NCBI GenBank assembly: GCA_020746105.1
Contig: CM036617.1
Location: forward strand, 164,246,912-164,310,911
DNA: 64,000 nt
Reading direction: 5' to 3'
Source of the DNA: Trogon surrucura
Lineage: Eukaryota; Chordata; Aves; Trogoniformes; Trogonidae
A program made the translations under genes and the position numbers. Each line of letters opens with the position of its first letter. The stretch's first letter is position 1. Below are positions 49,438 to 61,160 of the stretch, piece by piece. The notes under the pieces are model-generated. The model was not told where the DNA came from. It did not search any database and worked only from the letters and a program-made list of their open reading frames with translations.

Positions 49438-49726
49438 CATTTCTTGTACAGGAACAGTCTCTCCTAGTCCAGCAGCCTCCACAGACCGCTGGGGTGTAGC
49501 TCCAGCCAGGCAGCTGTTTTCTTGCATAAGATAGGTGCCTGTCTGCAGTTTCACACAGGAGTGATGCTAGGTCCCATGTCCAACAGAGCAAGTGCCAAGT
49601 TTTCAAGGCCTGTTGACAGGCAAGGCCTGTCAGCCTCCAGTCAGATCACAGAAACTCAACAGTGACAGGCTGCACTGAGGATTCAGACTCACAAAGTCTT
49701 GCACTTGAAAGGAAGCAGCTTAATTG
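49438..49726 (+). repeat. Unidentified dispersed repeat, second family, copy 2
   Basis: The partner of 37122-37276. It shares CATTTCTTG, GGAACAGTC, TCCTAGTCCAGC, then CTCACAAAG, CTTGAAAGG and CTTAATTG in the same order, with additional sequence between the two blocks. Confidence 0.55.
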
Positions 49727-49888
49727 GGCCCTGAGAACAAAGTAGACCATCTATGGGGAAAAAAAAGTGCTTCAAAGCGTGCTTTGAGAGCACTGTGTTT
49801 CTCTGATGTTGATCTTCTCTCCTCTCCTGACAGCCCACCCAACAGGACCAGGTAGAGCCGAGTCATAGTGAGGTTCCTGCACAGCTTA

Positions 49889-52800
49889 CTAAGATTTAAA
49901 CTTGAAGTAGGCTTCAACTGTAGTGAAGGAAAAAGATGGTGCATTAGGGCAATACTCTGAACCAAGGTGGCAGGAGGGGGAAAGAAACAGGCTCCGGGCA
50001 CTTACTTGCGTATTCCTGCGGTGTCATGGCCTGGTTGATGACACTAGTGAAGGCTGCGATCCAGTCCAGCTGGTCAGCCTCCGTCTCACAGGTGAAGAGG
50101 TATTCCCGGTCAGGAGTGACAATGGTGAGGCCATAGTGCCAAGAGAAGTTGCCCTGTGTCCCCGAAGGCAATCCCTTCTGGACGCTATAGCCATTCTCTC
50201 TGCTGCCCACAAATACCTCACCCTTAGCATAGGCATCCTGCACATCGGGAGGGAAACAGATGGATTTACAGAATCCCAGAAGAACCAGAGAATAATAGCA
50301 GTGCCTTTAAGGAGAGGAGGAGAGTGGTTGAGAACCAAGGATGTAGAAGCAAAGAGATTTGCAGGTGTTCAGGGAATTCAGAAGAGCTGAGAGGCTATGC
50401 TCGAAGGCAGCAGCAGCAGCAAGGAAAATTCAAGAGCATAGATCTCAAGAGGCCTGAGAGAGGAACTGTTGCTTCTGTTTCTCCACATCACCCTCGCTGT
50501 CACTCTCCTCCCCATAACCACCTTTACACCACTGCCCTCCCTGTTCCCATTGTCTGAAAGCAGCAAGACAAACACAGAAAGCATGGGATGAACTAAGTGG
50601 GACGGAAAGGGGAAGACCTAGAGTGCGTTCAGAGCAGCCGGGGAACCCGCAAGCCTCCCTTACTGCAGAGCAAAGGCTCTGGTTGCTCTTTGACCCTGCC
50701 CTCAGCACTGTTGCCTGCAGCTGCCAGAGGTCAGATCTCCCCCTCACCAACGGGTCCTTGAAGTACATGAGCCTGCGGTGATCCAGCGTGAACCAGCGCT
50801 TCTTAAAAGCCTCTCTCTGCTGCGAAGGGAAGAGGTGACATATGTAGGCGGACAGTGCCCTCTGCCGCGAGCAGTGCGAATAGATACCCAAAATTAATCC
50901 CAACCAGCTGAACCAAGCCCCTGCCTTAACTGCAGCCTCCTCCTCGCCCTTTCTGCGCTGAGAGTGGGGATCAGTATCGGGTTTTTCAGTCCCAAGTGCT
51001 GTCCCCAACTCTTGGACTTCTGCGAAAGACCCCAGAGTTGAGACAGGAGAAATCTAGACGCTAAATACCTGTAAGAGCACGCACACACAGACACATGCAG
51101 AGAGATCTGTTGTTCTGGGAGAAAGCAGGGACTCTGGCTTCATCTACTTTCACATGTGTCCTTCCCCTTCCTTTTATTCTCCCCTCCCTTGGCGCACACA
51201 CACTGTTCCCACGGGTGTCTAAAGAGTCAGGGGGAATGGGGAAACAGCAGGAGAAAAACATTGAAGTAGGGAAGGTCAGTGGCTCTCTGGGAAGTCCCTG
51301 TTACATTTTTTTCTTCCACAGCAGCTCACCTTGGGACCAGTCTTCTCCATGTATCCCTCCTTCAGGAAGTTTCTCGTCAGACGATTTTTAATCTGACAAA
51401 AAGGCAAGAGTAACATTCACTTAGCCATGTTTCTTTGCTATTCACTTTTGCCCGGACTTTTCCTTCTACTCCCCAAAATTCAGATGCCTTTTAAACTCAT
51501 GTTTGCAGAACTGCCTGGCCGGGAGTCACTTCTGCTTCCAAAATGCCCAGAAACAGCAGAAAGCAGTTGTTCTCTGGCCATCACAGGCCCTTTTACACAC
51601 CTTTTCTCATCCCTCTATCTAAACACCACATTTTCCAGTTCTCTACCTGGGGTTCTAATAGTAACTAATGGGCTCTTTTATCACATAACCGAACAGCAGC
51701 AGGAGACTCAGCACCGCGCTCTAGTGCTGCCTTACCTCATTATCACTGGCAGTGGGAAATGCTACTTTCAGATAATGGAACTGCACAGAGCGAATGGCAT
51801 TGAACCAGTCCACTACCTCCTGAGAACAGAAAAGAACGGGGCAGAAAGCTTAGCCAGAGCAGCAGCGAGCCGTCTAAATTCACCCAGCTGCACGCAGCCC
51901 TATGTCAGCTATAAACACAGCCAGCTCTCACCTGCAGCATCTCCCTCACACACACACAGAGCTGACGTGGCTGCCCCGTCCCCCACAAGCACAGGCAGCA
52001 CATCTGCACATCTTCTGTGGCAGTTCTTCCCACACAAATCGACTCAGCCAGTGCTCCCTGCAGCAAAACTCTCCCACAGACACACAAACACAGAGCCAGA
52101 ACCCTCACCCTGCTACCTGCAGCAACTCACATGCACACACCCTGTCCTACCCATGGTTGAGATTATTTACAAATCAGCAGCTTCTCAAATCACCTCAACT
52201 GCTTTGTAAGTGTTTGACGCTAAAACCCGATACCTTTCCACTTTCATGGTAGACAAATATGTTTCGGGTCTTGTTGTCTTTGAGATAAGTGATCTGCAGG
52301 CCATTGGGGTTCCCAGTCTTCACTGGCTGGAACGTAGCATTGATGACATCTATTTTAATGTTGATTTTGGGTTCTTTGGCCTGAAAACAGAATGGCATTG
52401 GTCATGCACGAGCAACTCTATTGGGGAAGAGACCAAAGCCACTGTCTTAGTGGAGTAAGGCAGGGTCAGAGAGTTTTTAAAGGTAGTAACTACTCCTTCC
52501 TAACAAAAGTGGTGTAGCACACACACTCTTCACTGTGTGCAGTGCTTGAGCTGAAGCAGTGGGTCAGCCCTTCCAATTTAGACTTGAGCTGTGCCTACTC
52601 TGGAACTGCCAGTGAAACACTGAGAGTGCATCTGACATGATACCTGAGGCAGTCTAAAGGGTAATTGACCTCCTGGAGTTACAGAATCATAGAACAGTTT
52701 GAGTTGGAAAGGATCTTTAAAGATATCTAGTCCAACTCCCCTGCCATAGACAGGAACATCTTCAACTAGATCAGGCTGCTCAGAGCCCCACTCAACCCAA

Positions 52801-55800
52801 CCTTGAATGTTTTCAGAGATGGGGCCATCTACCACCTCTCTGGGCAACCTGTTTCAGTGTTTCACCAGCCTCATCATAAAAAATGCTTTCTTTATACCTA
52901 GTCTAAATCTACTCTCATTTAGTTTAAAATCATTACGCCTTGTCCTACTGCAACAGGCACAAAAAGAAGCAAAAAGGGAAGCTGTAGGGAAACATCACCC
53001 TCACGCCAGGATGGGGATCCCTCTCCTCAGTGACATGTGTCTGTTATCATCTCTGGCCTGAGATGAGCAAGGCTACATCAGGAACATGTGTAGGAAACAG
53101 AAACATCTCCGTGACCCCACCACCCTGGGTGGAGTACACACTGAGGTGGGAGTTGACCACCATACTCACATCCTGCTTGGTGAAATACTTCAGACATCCC
53201 TCTCTCTCAGACAAGAGGAACTTGCGGGGTAGGAACTGGCCGCTGTCTCTACCTCGCTTCCAGAGGATGCCTTCCTTCACCCCTAGGAGCAGAAAGGACA
53301 CTTTTAAGAGCATCCCCCCCTGCAGGCATGGTAGGCATAAGTGAGCTGCATGCAGCTGGGGGTCCCAGCCACACCTCTGGGATAAAGCACACGATGGCCT
53401 ATTGCTGGGAATAAACACTCGAGAAGGAGAGGGCTCACTTCTGACTTAGACCTGAGGATGGTGGTGTTCCTGGGTTTGCAGCCCAGATAAACAGTCACCA
53501 GAAAAACATTCCCAGATGCTTCCCACCTTCTAGTCTGGCTCCCGCTACTGCTTCTGACAGCGTGAGAGCTGTCCCTCCTGTGAACACCAGAATCCTGGCC
53601 CACGCAGACCCTGGCTTGGGACCAGGTCTCTTCCCACTTGTCTCTGCAAGCCTTTGGGCTCCAGCACCTTGTGTCACAGCACTGGCAGTGACACTTCAAA
53701 GACAACTGACATAGTTGGAGAGGGTGGCATCCAGCAGGACAGAAACTCCTTACTGCAGAGGTCTGGCTCCACCAAGGCAGTGAATGCCTTCAAAAAATGC
53801 AAGCTGGTGATACCAGGCTTGGAAGCAGTGCCAATCTATGCGGCTCACAATTTAAGCCCCCCAAAACAATGCCCTGTAAGTACCAGCTGGGTTCTCAGGA
53901 GTACTTGTGGGATTTGCATCACTGACACTAATGAGCTTTTTCCTCATGGCGCTCAAAAGCTTCCAGCAAAGACAACAGGCAGGATATTTCGATGCTGTGC
54001 TGTGCCCTTACCGTCAGAATACGGCAGCTGTTTTCCTGGCTCGGTGAACTCTTTGCGTTCATATTTGGCCCGTATCCACTGTTCTCTCAGCACGCTAGAG
54101 GGAGAGGTGACAGGTAGCTCAAAAACAGACTAAAATAACCCAGAACTGCCCTTTCCCCTTCTCTTCTCTATGCAGCAACTTACTGGCAGTCATTGTAGGT
54201 TGGCTGGTAATAGAAAATAGGGATGTGAGCTTCATATGTGGCTTTAGTCACAGCATTCCCATGCTTGGCCAGAAACTGCAGAGTTAGACAGAGAGTTAGT
54301 GCCTTCCCTTCGATGCACGCTCATGTTGGACCTTTTTATTTCCTGACTCACTACAGGGCTAACACGTACATTGAGCTCTAATGGAGCATTCTCCTTCCTC
54401 TCCATTGCAACATCCCAACAAAGTCTGGCTACAGAAAGGTGGATCTCAAAGGTCTTGTCTACTCTCAGAAGACACACTAATTGCACTTGAATCAACAGAA
54501 TGCCATAAAAGCTACTTCCGCGGGGCTGGGTCCACACACGTTCAGTGGATTTGCTGCCATGCCCCACATCTCTGAGGAGACGGAGTTCAACAAGAGCTCT
54601 GCAGTGTCATCTAGGATGACATTCCAAAACTCTTCACTCCTCTCCAAAGAGCAGTGAGATATAGATTATTTTCTTTGGATCTCTGGAAAATTTTTTCAGT
54701 CCCCTGAAGATTAATGAGTTGAGGGGGTTGTAATGGGGAGAAGTCAAGTTCCTGTTTTTCTCAAGAGATCACACTGAAAACTCTTCTCAAAGCAAGGAAT
54801 TGCCCAAAATTTTCCCCAGGGACTGGTGAAACCAAGAGGAGGCATTGAGGATGGATGGTACTGGCAGGTGGGAAATGAGCAATTTGAAGCAACAAAGACC
54901 CCGAGCCTTGGCAAGATACATCACAAGAGCTCTGCATTTGCCATAAAGTAACAGGACACAGGGAGACACATAAGGCCAGTGCATCCTCCCTCTCCCAGTG
55001 AGCATCCAGAACACGAGTAGCAAAGGGACAGATCAAATCAGATTAAATATCCAACTCTGTGAGGCCAAAGGGCTGATTTCCCCAGGATGGTTAGTGTATG
55101 GCTTCGAACCAACCCACCTGACACACCAGTAGGAATAAAAATCTCACCTGCACCTGTGCATCATCCCAGTGGTCCATCTTCAGGGATTTGACTTTACTGA
55201 TGCTAGGAATGTTGCGGTGAATTCCTGAACAGCTGAGGCATATAAAGACACCCAAAGTAGAGGATGCCCAGTCAGGATCTGAGGGTATAAAAAAGGGTAT
55301 GACTAGAAGTGATGAATTCCCCTGGGAGATACGCCTCAGCTGAAAACGCAGCCCTGAGAAACAGAGAGCTGGGTGACCACAGTTTCATCTGAGCTGATTA
55401 ATTAACACCCAAGGTACAGATGCCAGTCGGGAAAAAAATGCAGCTATTAGTCCCTCATTTCCCCTGCTTCAACCATTTCATCTGAATCTCTGTTGATCTG
55501 AACCTTGAAAAACTCTGAACTGCTCTGCAAACTCCCTTTGTATAAAGGGTCACCCATGATGAAAATGAAACTACCTCTGGGAAGACTGCAGGAGTTGTTT
55601 AGTGCAACACAGAAAACTCTCAACAGTATTTAGCTCAGGAAGTGGAAAGCAGCCTTGAATTTCAAATTTCCTTGTGAGAATTTAAGAAGGCAAAAAGGTA
55701 CTAATAAGCCCAGTCTTAATTTGGCTTGGGTGGTACACTCAAGGAGTACAACGGATGTTTTTAGCAGCACTTGTGGGACATCAAACTGGGTGCTCTTTCA

Positions 55801-56363
55801 AGAGGGCAATCACTTCAGTAAAAGAAATCTCCAAAGAGCCTGTGGCAGGTTGTCAGTTCAGAGCTGAGTCACAGAGGAGACAATACCCTCCTGAATCATG
55901 CCTTCTTTCTGGAGCAGTTAGGATTTCACCAGGAGCTTACCTGTCAGGTCCTGACTGGGCACGACCTTGATTTGTATTTGAGATCTGACATGACTACAAC
56001 CCACAGCTCTGCAGCTACACAGCCCCTGCTCATCTGGCACTACCACGTCCCCGTCCTTCTTCCCACCAGCACTGTGGTAGCATCTCCTTCCTCCTCCCTC
56101 ACCAACTCACCTCCAGGGAGAGGAAGCGAATATCCAGAGCAACGCCTCTCCTTCATTTCCACCCCAGGGCTCCTGTGCGGTCCAGAGAGCCAGCACCAGA
56201 TAGCTGCAAGACCAGCCCCAGTTCCCTGCTTCTGGCTCTGCCTCCAACAGGCCTTCAAGGGGGACTCACCTGGCTTCCCACAGTCTGCGCACAAAGAGTT
56301 TTCTGCTCTTCTCCACACCTCCTTCAGGGCCTTCATGCTCCTCTCGTTGCCTCCGGCCATCAT
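49889..56363 (-). CDS. ADAP1-like: ArfGAP with dual PH domains (ADAP1/centaurin-alpha-like), 11 exons, 379 aa
   Basis: A GTPase-activating protein for Arf6, recruited to membranes by phosphoinositides. Exons from 5' to 3' on the minus strand: 56363-56270, 55278-55148, 54275-54184, 54094-54012, 53282-53170, 52380-52234, 51819-51736, 51392-51330, 50819-50748, 50237-50006, 49917-49889; 1140 nt, all GT-AG. The ArfGAP zinc finger is intact (C25, C28, C45, C48, spacing CX2CX16CX2C), with arginine finger R53 in SGIHRNI. PH1 starts about residue 134 ([20 protein letters not shown]), PH2 about 258 ([29 protein letters not shown]). Length agrees with ADAP1 (374) and ADAP2 (381). The C-terminus EAYFKFKS resembles ADAP1's EAHFKHKP rather than ADAP2's tail. 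Two adjacent ATGs begin the frame; the first is annotated, the second has the better context. It may be a third ADAP paralogue. The human LGALS1-NOL12 interval has none. Confidence 0.93.
52679..52970 (-). repeat. CR1 LINE fragment in ADAP-like intron 5
   Basis: TTACAGAATCATAGAACAGTTTG, GAGTTGGAAAGGATCTTTAAAG, ATCTAGTCCAACTCCC and ACCTCTCTGGGCAACCTGTTTC on the + strand mark a minus-strand CR1 3' end. It lies between coding exons 5 and 6, so its orientation is the same as the host gene. Confidence 0.9.
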
Positions 56364-56387
56364 CTCCAAATGCTATCCCTTCAGGCA

Positions 56388-56405
56388 GGGCAGGGCAGGG
56401 CAGGG
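56388..56405 (+). repeat. Four-run GGGCA tract just upstream of the ADAP-like start
   Basis: Four GGG runs separated by CA lie 25-42 bp before the ADAP-like ATG. The order fits the G-quadruplex consensus with 2-nt loops. The G-rich strand is the template strand of the minus-strand gene. Confidence 0.75.
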
Positions 56406-57821
56406 CCAAGAGGGCAGCCGCCTGCTCTTTCTGCACCTGCAGGCCAACCCGCTGGGTTGCCAGAGGGAGAAGGAGCCACCCGAGAGACGGAAGCTCGGGC
56501 AGACGAAAAAAAGCAAAGAGGAAGGCAGGAGAAGCCGTAAAGTTAATATGGAAGGAAGGCGGAGGCCTGACAGCGCACCTGAGCCAGCTGAGCACAGACA
56601 GGGGCAAAGAGGCTGGAGGCTGAAGCTCACCCAGAGCCTGAGTGAGGAGGAGGAGAAGAAGGAGGAGACCTGCCCCATGGGCGTGGAGGGAAGTGCAGCA
56701 ATTAACCACAGAACTGGTTTTTCCGCATTTCTGCTGGTGAAAGGACAGGCCAGGAAAGAGGGCAAGCAGCAAGGGAGCTGATAAAGTCGAGGCGGCTCCG
56801 GACAAGCGGTTGCCAGGCCATGTCAGGTCTCATCACGTTTTGTGGGCCAGGGTGGGGGCTTTGGCTGCCCCCACAGCACTTCAGAACCTTCCACCAATGC
56901 CAGCTGGCCACCATGCAAGCATGAAACCCATTTTTAAGGGGAGGACTGGAGGGCAGGAAAGGTTCAAGGGTTCAGCCAAAGTGGCTCAAGCCAGCAGACA
57001 AGTACACAGCAGTCCTGACGCTCCCACCTACTCATGCTGGTACCTCTCTCACACGTAAGGATCTGTTCGTAGTCTCTCATCAACTACAACAACCACAGCT
57101 GCTTGTTCACGTCCTGCATCTTGGAGAGTCAGTGTCAGAGCCAAGACCCATCCCTGCACCTGCCTCCCCCAGCTAAGAGAAGCAGCACTGGTGCCATCGA
57201 CACTGAGCAATGCCGGTTGCCCGAAATAAACTCTCAGACCTTCACTGAAGCAACGCAGATGCTAAAATATTTGGAGGAACGACCTTTATTTAAGAGATGC
57301 AGATGTAAAATGCCCAAGATGAGTGCCTGAGCAGGTCTCAGGGTGAGAGACCAGCTGCTACGCCAGCCACACAGAGTCCAAGCGCCCCAAAAGCCTTTTG
57401 CTGCGAGGGAGCCGAAGAGCAGCAAGTGCAGGTGAAGAAACCGCAGGCTGGATGCTAGGGCCAGACACAACACACCTGCGAGGTCCATGAAGGTGGCTTC
57501 TCCATCCCACCCCAGCCTCAGGGGCAGAAAGCACATCGGTGGGACAAGAGGCCCCCACTCGGCTCCTTCCAGCCGCCCCGCAGCCAGGGCACCGCCACTG
57601 ACACACATGTCCTCCCTCCCACCGCCGGTGATGCCCGTGCCACCCCCTAGACCCGGGGCCGCCCCAAGACTGACTCAGCCGATCACACGCCCCTCCCTGC
57701 ACCACCGAAGAGAACTTGCCCCGCCCAGAGAGGCACAAAATGGCTGGCGGGGCAGGGACCGCCCCTCCCAGGAGGCGGTGGCGGAAGGGGCGGGCGGTGG
57801 CAGCGGCAGCGTGGTGCCGCC
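56406..57821. other. Shared intergenic region of head-to-head ADAP-like and NOL12 genes
   Basis: About 1.4 kb separates the two divergent coding starts. The NOL12-proximal part (about 57500-57900) is GC- and CpG-rich with a GGCAAAATGGC-like block near 57735. A minus-strand AATAAA (TTTATT at 57283-57288) sits within a 124-codon antisense frame. No confirmed gene lies between. Confidence 0.5.
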
Positions 57822-60592
57822 ATGGGCCGCAACAAGAAGAAGGGTGCGGGTGGCCGTGAGGGGCGGCTGGTGGTGACTTTTGATGAGGAGAGGCGGAGGT
57901 GAGGCCGGGCGGGCTGAGGGGGAGGGATCCTCCCGGTGATGGGGTTGCTAAAAGCTGGGGTTTGGTGGGGGGGTTGTTCTTTGTCACCGGCGACAGGGAG
58001 TTCCTGACCGGCTTCCACAAGCGGAAGGTGGAGCGGAGGAAGGCGGCGCTGGAGGAGATCAAGAGGAAGCTGAAGGAGGAGCAGAGGAAGATGAAGGAGG
58101 AGGTAGCCCTGCAAAAACACACACACGGAGCCTCCGGGGGAGAAGGGTCCGTCCCTGTCGTGTCGGCCCCCCTCGGCCCGCGCCGCCGTGGCGAGCTGGG
58201 AGAGGGGCAGGAGGGGGCCAGGGCGGTGGAGTCTCCGCGGTGACCTGTTTCCCTCCCTCAGAGGCACCAGGAGTACCTGAAGATGCTGAGCGAGAGGGAG
58301 GAGGCGCTGGGTACGTGCTGGGCCCCGGCGGGCTGAGGGGCGGGAGGTGGGTGGCCACGGCCCAACGCCCTTGTTTGGGTGGTGGGAGCTGGAGCGGGGG
58401 TGCTCCCAGGCCGTCCTGGCACCCTTGGCTTCTCGCTCCTCTTGGGAGCTCCCACCCTTCCCTCCCACCCCAGCCATACAGAACGAGCAGCCGTACTTTG
58501 TGAAAAGACCGGGTGCTTTGCATGCGGGGTTTCTTGTCTCCTGCAGATGAAGCTGATGAGCTGGAGCACTTGGTGACATCGCGGACAGAATCTGTGAACA
58601 TCGACCACCCGAACCACATCGTAACAGTGACCACCATTAGTGACCTGGACCTCTCAGGGGCACGCCAGCTGGGACTGACCACCCCTGTGGTAAAGCCTTT
58701 TGCTGCCTTTCTGATATAGCAGCTGCAAATGTTCTTGGGGCTCACTAGGTAGGGCTGGTGCTCCCACAGGATGCTCAAAGATTTGCAGCTGTCTGGGAGC
58801 AGAGATGAAGAGGGAAATTTTAACTTCCACGTTCCTCCACAACTTATGTTGGGACTCTAAAGAAGCAGAAATATCCTATGTGAACAGCTCACTCCATATG
58901 TCCCCAGAATCTTTTCCTAATCCCAGCTGACCTTGTGTAGGTGAAAGATGTCATAGGACTGGATGGGCAGAATGCAGTATTTTAAAAGCTGATACAGTGC
59001 GAACAGCAAGATGTCAGACTTTGCTGTGTGGGCTATCCTCAACCTCTTTCCTGTGTCCTGTCCAGGAAAAATCACTATTAGCATGAGGAGGAATTTCTCT
59101 CTCCATCACTCTGTGCTCGGATTACAAATAAGGAGACCATTCAGTTGTGGATGTGATTGCTTTTATTCTCAAAATCTAACTGGAATATCATATTTGTTAC
59201 ATAGAGGCTTTCAAGCACCTGTTGACTAGATCCCTTTGATCTTTGTGACTCGTGGCTAGACTTAAGGTTTTTGGGGAAGTGCCTGTGCTTAGTAGTTAAC
59301 TCTTTGCATTTGTAAGGTCATCTTCTAATCTGAAAAGCCACCTAAAGAGGTTTTAATTATTTAAGGAAAAAGATGAAACCCTTAATTCATACTTTAGGCT
59401 TCAGGTGCCTGTCCATTAAGAGCATGCTGAAATTTGTGGATGTCAGGGTGGAATACTGTAGGACTTCTCACCAGTTGTCCTTTTCTGAGGGGCTGTGATA
59501 AAAAACCTCGAGATTTGGACAGCAAGGGATGTGAAGAATTAAAGAATTTTTTTATCCATGCCTAGTTGGTTCTCAGAACAAGATGAAACCAAGAAGGCAG
59601 CAGAAACACTAGACTCAAAACTGCACGTTTTAACGTCTCTATAGGGAATCTTTTTTTCTTTTTTGCTTCCTTTTTTAAGGGAAAAAATGATGAGTCTGAA
59701 GAAGAGAAAGGGGAAGAGGTGGCGAGCAAGCCTGTGAGAACAATGCCAAAGAAATCCAGAAATCCCTTGCTGTCTGAAAAGTATGTATAAATTCACTCAA
59801 CTCTTTGCTGCTAGGCTGCCTGCACTGTCGGGAGGAGCTTTGGAGTTCTCTGATCAGCACTGTGGTGGCAGGGAGGGGATGGTGCTGCCTGGGTGCCAGT
59901 GGGCAGGAGCCAGCAGAGGGCACTGGCAGAGCACAGACCTGCCCCAGACACTCCATTCCCCATCGAATTGGTGACAGCTGGTGACAGCTGCGGCAGCAAG
60001 AGGAGGAAGATGTGGCGCAGGGCGGGCTTCGTCCTGAACTGTTTATTTACCTAGTCCTCCTCCTCAGCAGATATTGCAGGGAAGGGTGTGTCACAGGGTG
60101 CAGAGTTTGTCTCTCCGATTGAAGTTCAGAAGGCGTTAAAACTTTGGCATTCTCCACATTTTTCAGTATCCAAGGTTTACGACTACTTTGGGGATGTGGA
60201 GAATTTCTTAGCGCTGCCCACTGCTCGGAAAATGCATTTTCATTGTTGCTGCACATGTAGGCTTGTCAGGGTGATGCCCAGCACGGTGGAGTTCCTCTGG
60301 GGCTTCCCACGGCTGGCGTCCGTTCCTGCTGAGCCACACAGGGCTCTCCTGCTCTTGTGGTGTTGCCCTGCTCCTGCAGGCTTGGGACCACAAACATTCC
60401 TCTCTTCCCGTTCTGCGCAGGATCTCTTCTCTTACTGCCACTCTGCACATGCACAGCCGAAAAAAGACGAAAGGAAAGAGACTCCAACGTGGGCAAGGCC
60501 CGCGCAAGAAAATCCAGAAGTGCAGCAAGGGGCGAACCACCAAGACTCAGCGGCGGCGGCTGACGGGCAAAATGGGCCGCGACCAAGATTAA
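57822..60592 (+). CDS. NOL12: Nucleolar protein 12 (Nop25/Rrp17 family), 6 exons, 215 aa
   Basis: Nucleolar RNA-binding protein of the Rrp17/Nop25 family, with roles in pre-rRNA processing. Exons 57822-57898, 57997-58102, 58262-58310, 58547-58689, 59680-59780 and 60421-60592, all GT-AG; total 648 nt. MGRNKKK opens the protein. The conserved [38 protein letters not shown] block gives a charged coiled coil over about residues 20-85, and the family signature [25 protein letters not shown] lies at about 95-120. The C-terminus ([29 protein letters not shown]..., ending [17 protein letters not shown]) is strongly basic, as expected for nucleolar targeting. Length is close to human (213). All landmarks are intact. 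Position downstream of LGALS1 on the same strand as SH3BP1 matches mammals. Confidence 0.96.
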
Positions 60593-61160
60593 CAAAGAAA
60601 CAAGTGCTTGGACCAGCAGCTGGGAGAGTGCTCCGCATCTGGCTCTTTGGGGTGTCTTTCTTGTGGGCTGTGTTTACTTGGCTCTCTGACCAGCGGTGAG
60701 CCCACTTCAGCCTTTCGCTCACCTCCTGAGCCCTGGCTGGAGTGACAAGACGCTCTGCCCATTTATTGCTGCAGTGACCTCCAGCTAAGGCTCTGGGTGC
60801 CACGGAGTCTCTTAAAAACTCCTGCCGGGGGTCACCTTCTCTGTTTGGCACAACCCTTCTGTCCTTGGGCCTCCCCTTCCGGAGCTGAAACTGGGCTTTA
60901 TCAAAGGAGAGGATCTGGGGCAGAGTGCAACAGGCACGTTGTCAGGGAAATTTATGGGGCTTGGAGGAGCTCTACTTCCAATCGTGCATCAGCACCCTGG
61001 CATTCCTGCTGCACAGTAAATCCTTTTTCCATGGGGTCATGGTGTCATCTTGTTTCATGTGTTTCTTTTCCCAGTGCCACACCTGATCACAGAGATACTT
61101 TTTATTTGATACCTGTTCCAGGTGAAATTGGGTAACTGAATAAATCCTTCTGAAGTCATT
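60593..61160 (+). other. NOL12 3'UTR
   Basis: Non-coding sequence between the NOL12 TAA and an AATAAA at 61139-61144. No repeat is seen. Confidence 0.7.
61139..61144 (+). terminator. Polyadenylation signal of NOL12
   Basis: AATAAA followed by TCCTTCTGAAG and an A-rich stretch, about 550 nt past the stop. Confidence 0.75.

Larger units (their letters stand above)
46441..49888. other. Interval between ADAP-like 3' end and UTS2R-like start
   Basis: It contains the 5' flank of the receptor gene (no clear TATA), a CR1 fragment (48041-48175), a CpG/alternating purine-pyrimidine patch (49201-49260) and one copy of an unidentified repeat (49438-49726). No canonical AATAAA for the ADAP-like gene is found on the minus strand near its stop; the nearest alternative is an ATTAAA-type signal near 48615-48620. 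Confidence 0.5.

Noticed and set aside
51427..52209. 260-codon + strand open frame across ADAP-like introns
   Set aside because: It runs antisense through ADAP-like exon 7 and introns; composition is low-complexity (TH/TQ repeats) with no motif.
57358..58579. Minus-strand open frames of 254 and 298 codons over NOL12 exons 1-3
   Set aside because: They are antisense to the NOL12 coding exons and CpG island, with Pro/Ser/Leu-rich translation and no domain.
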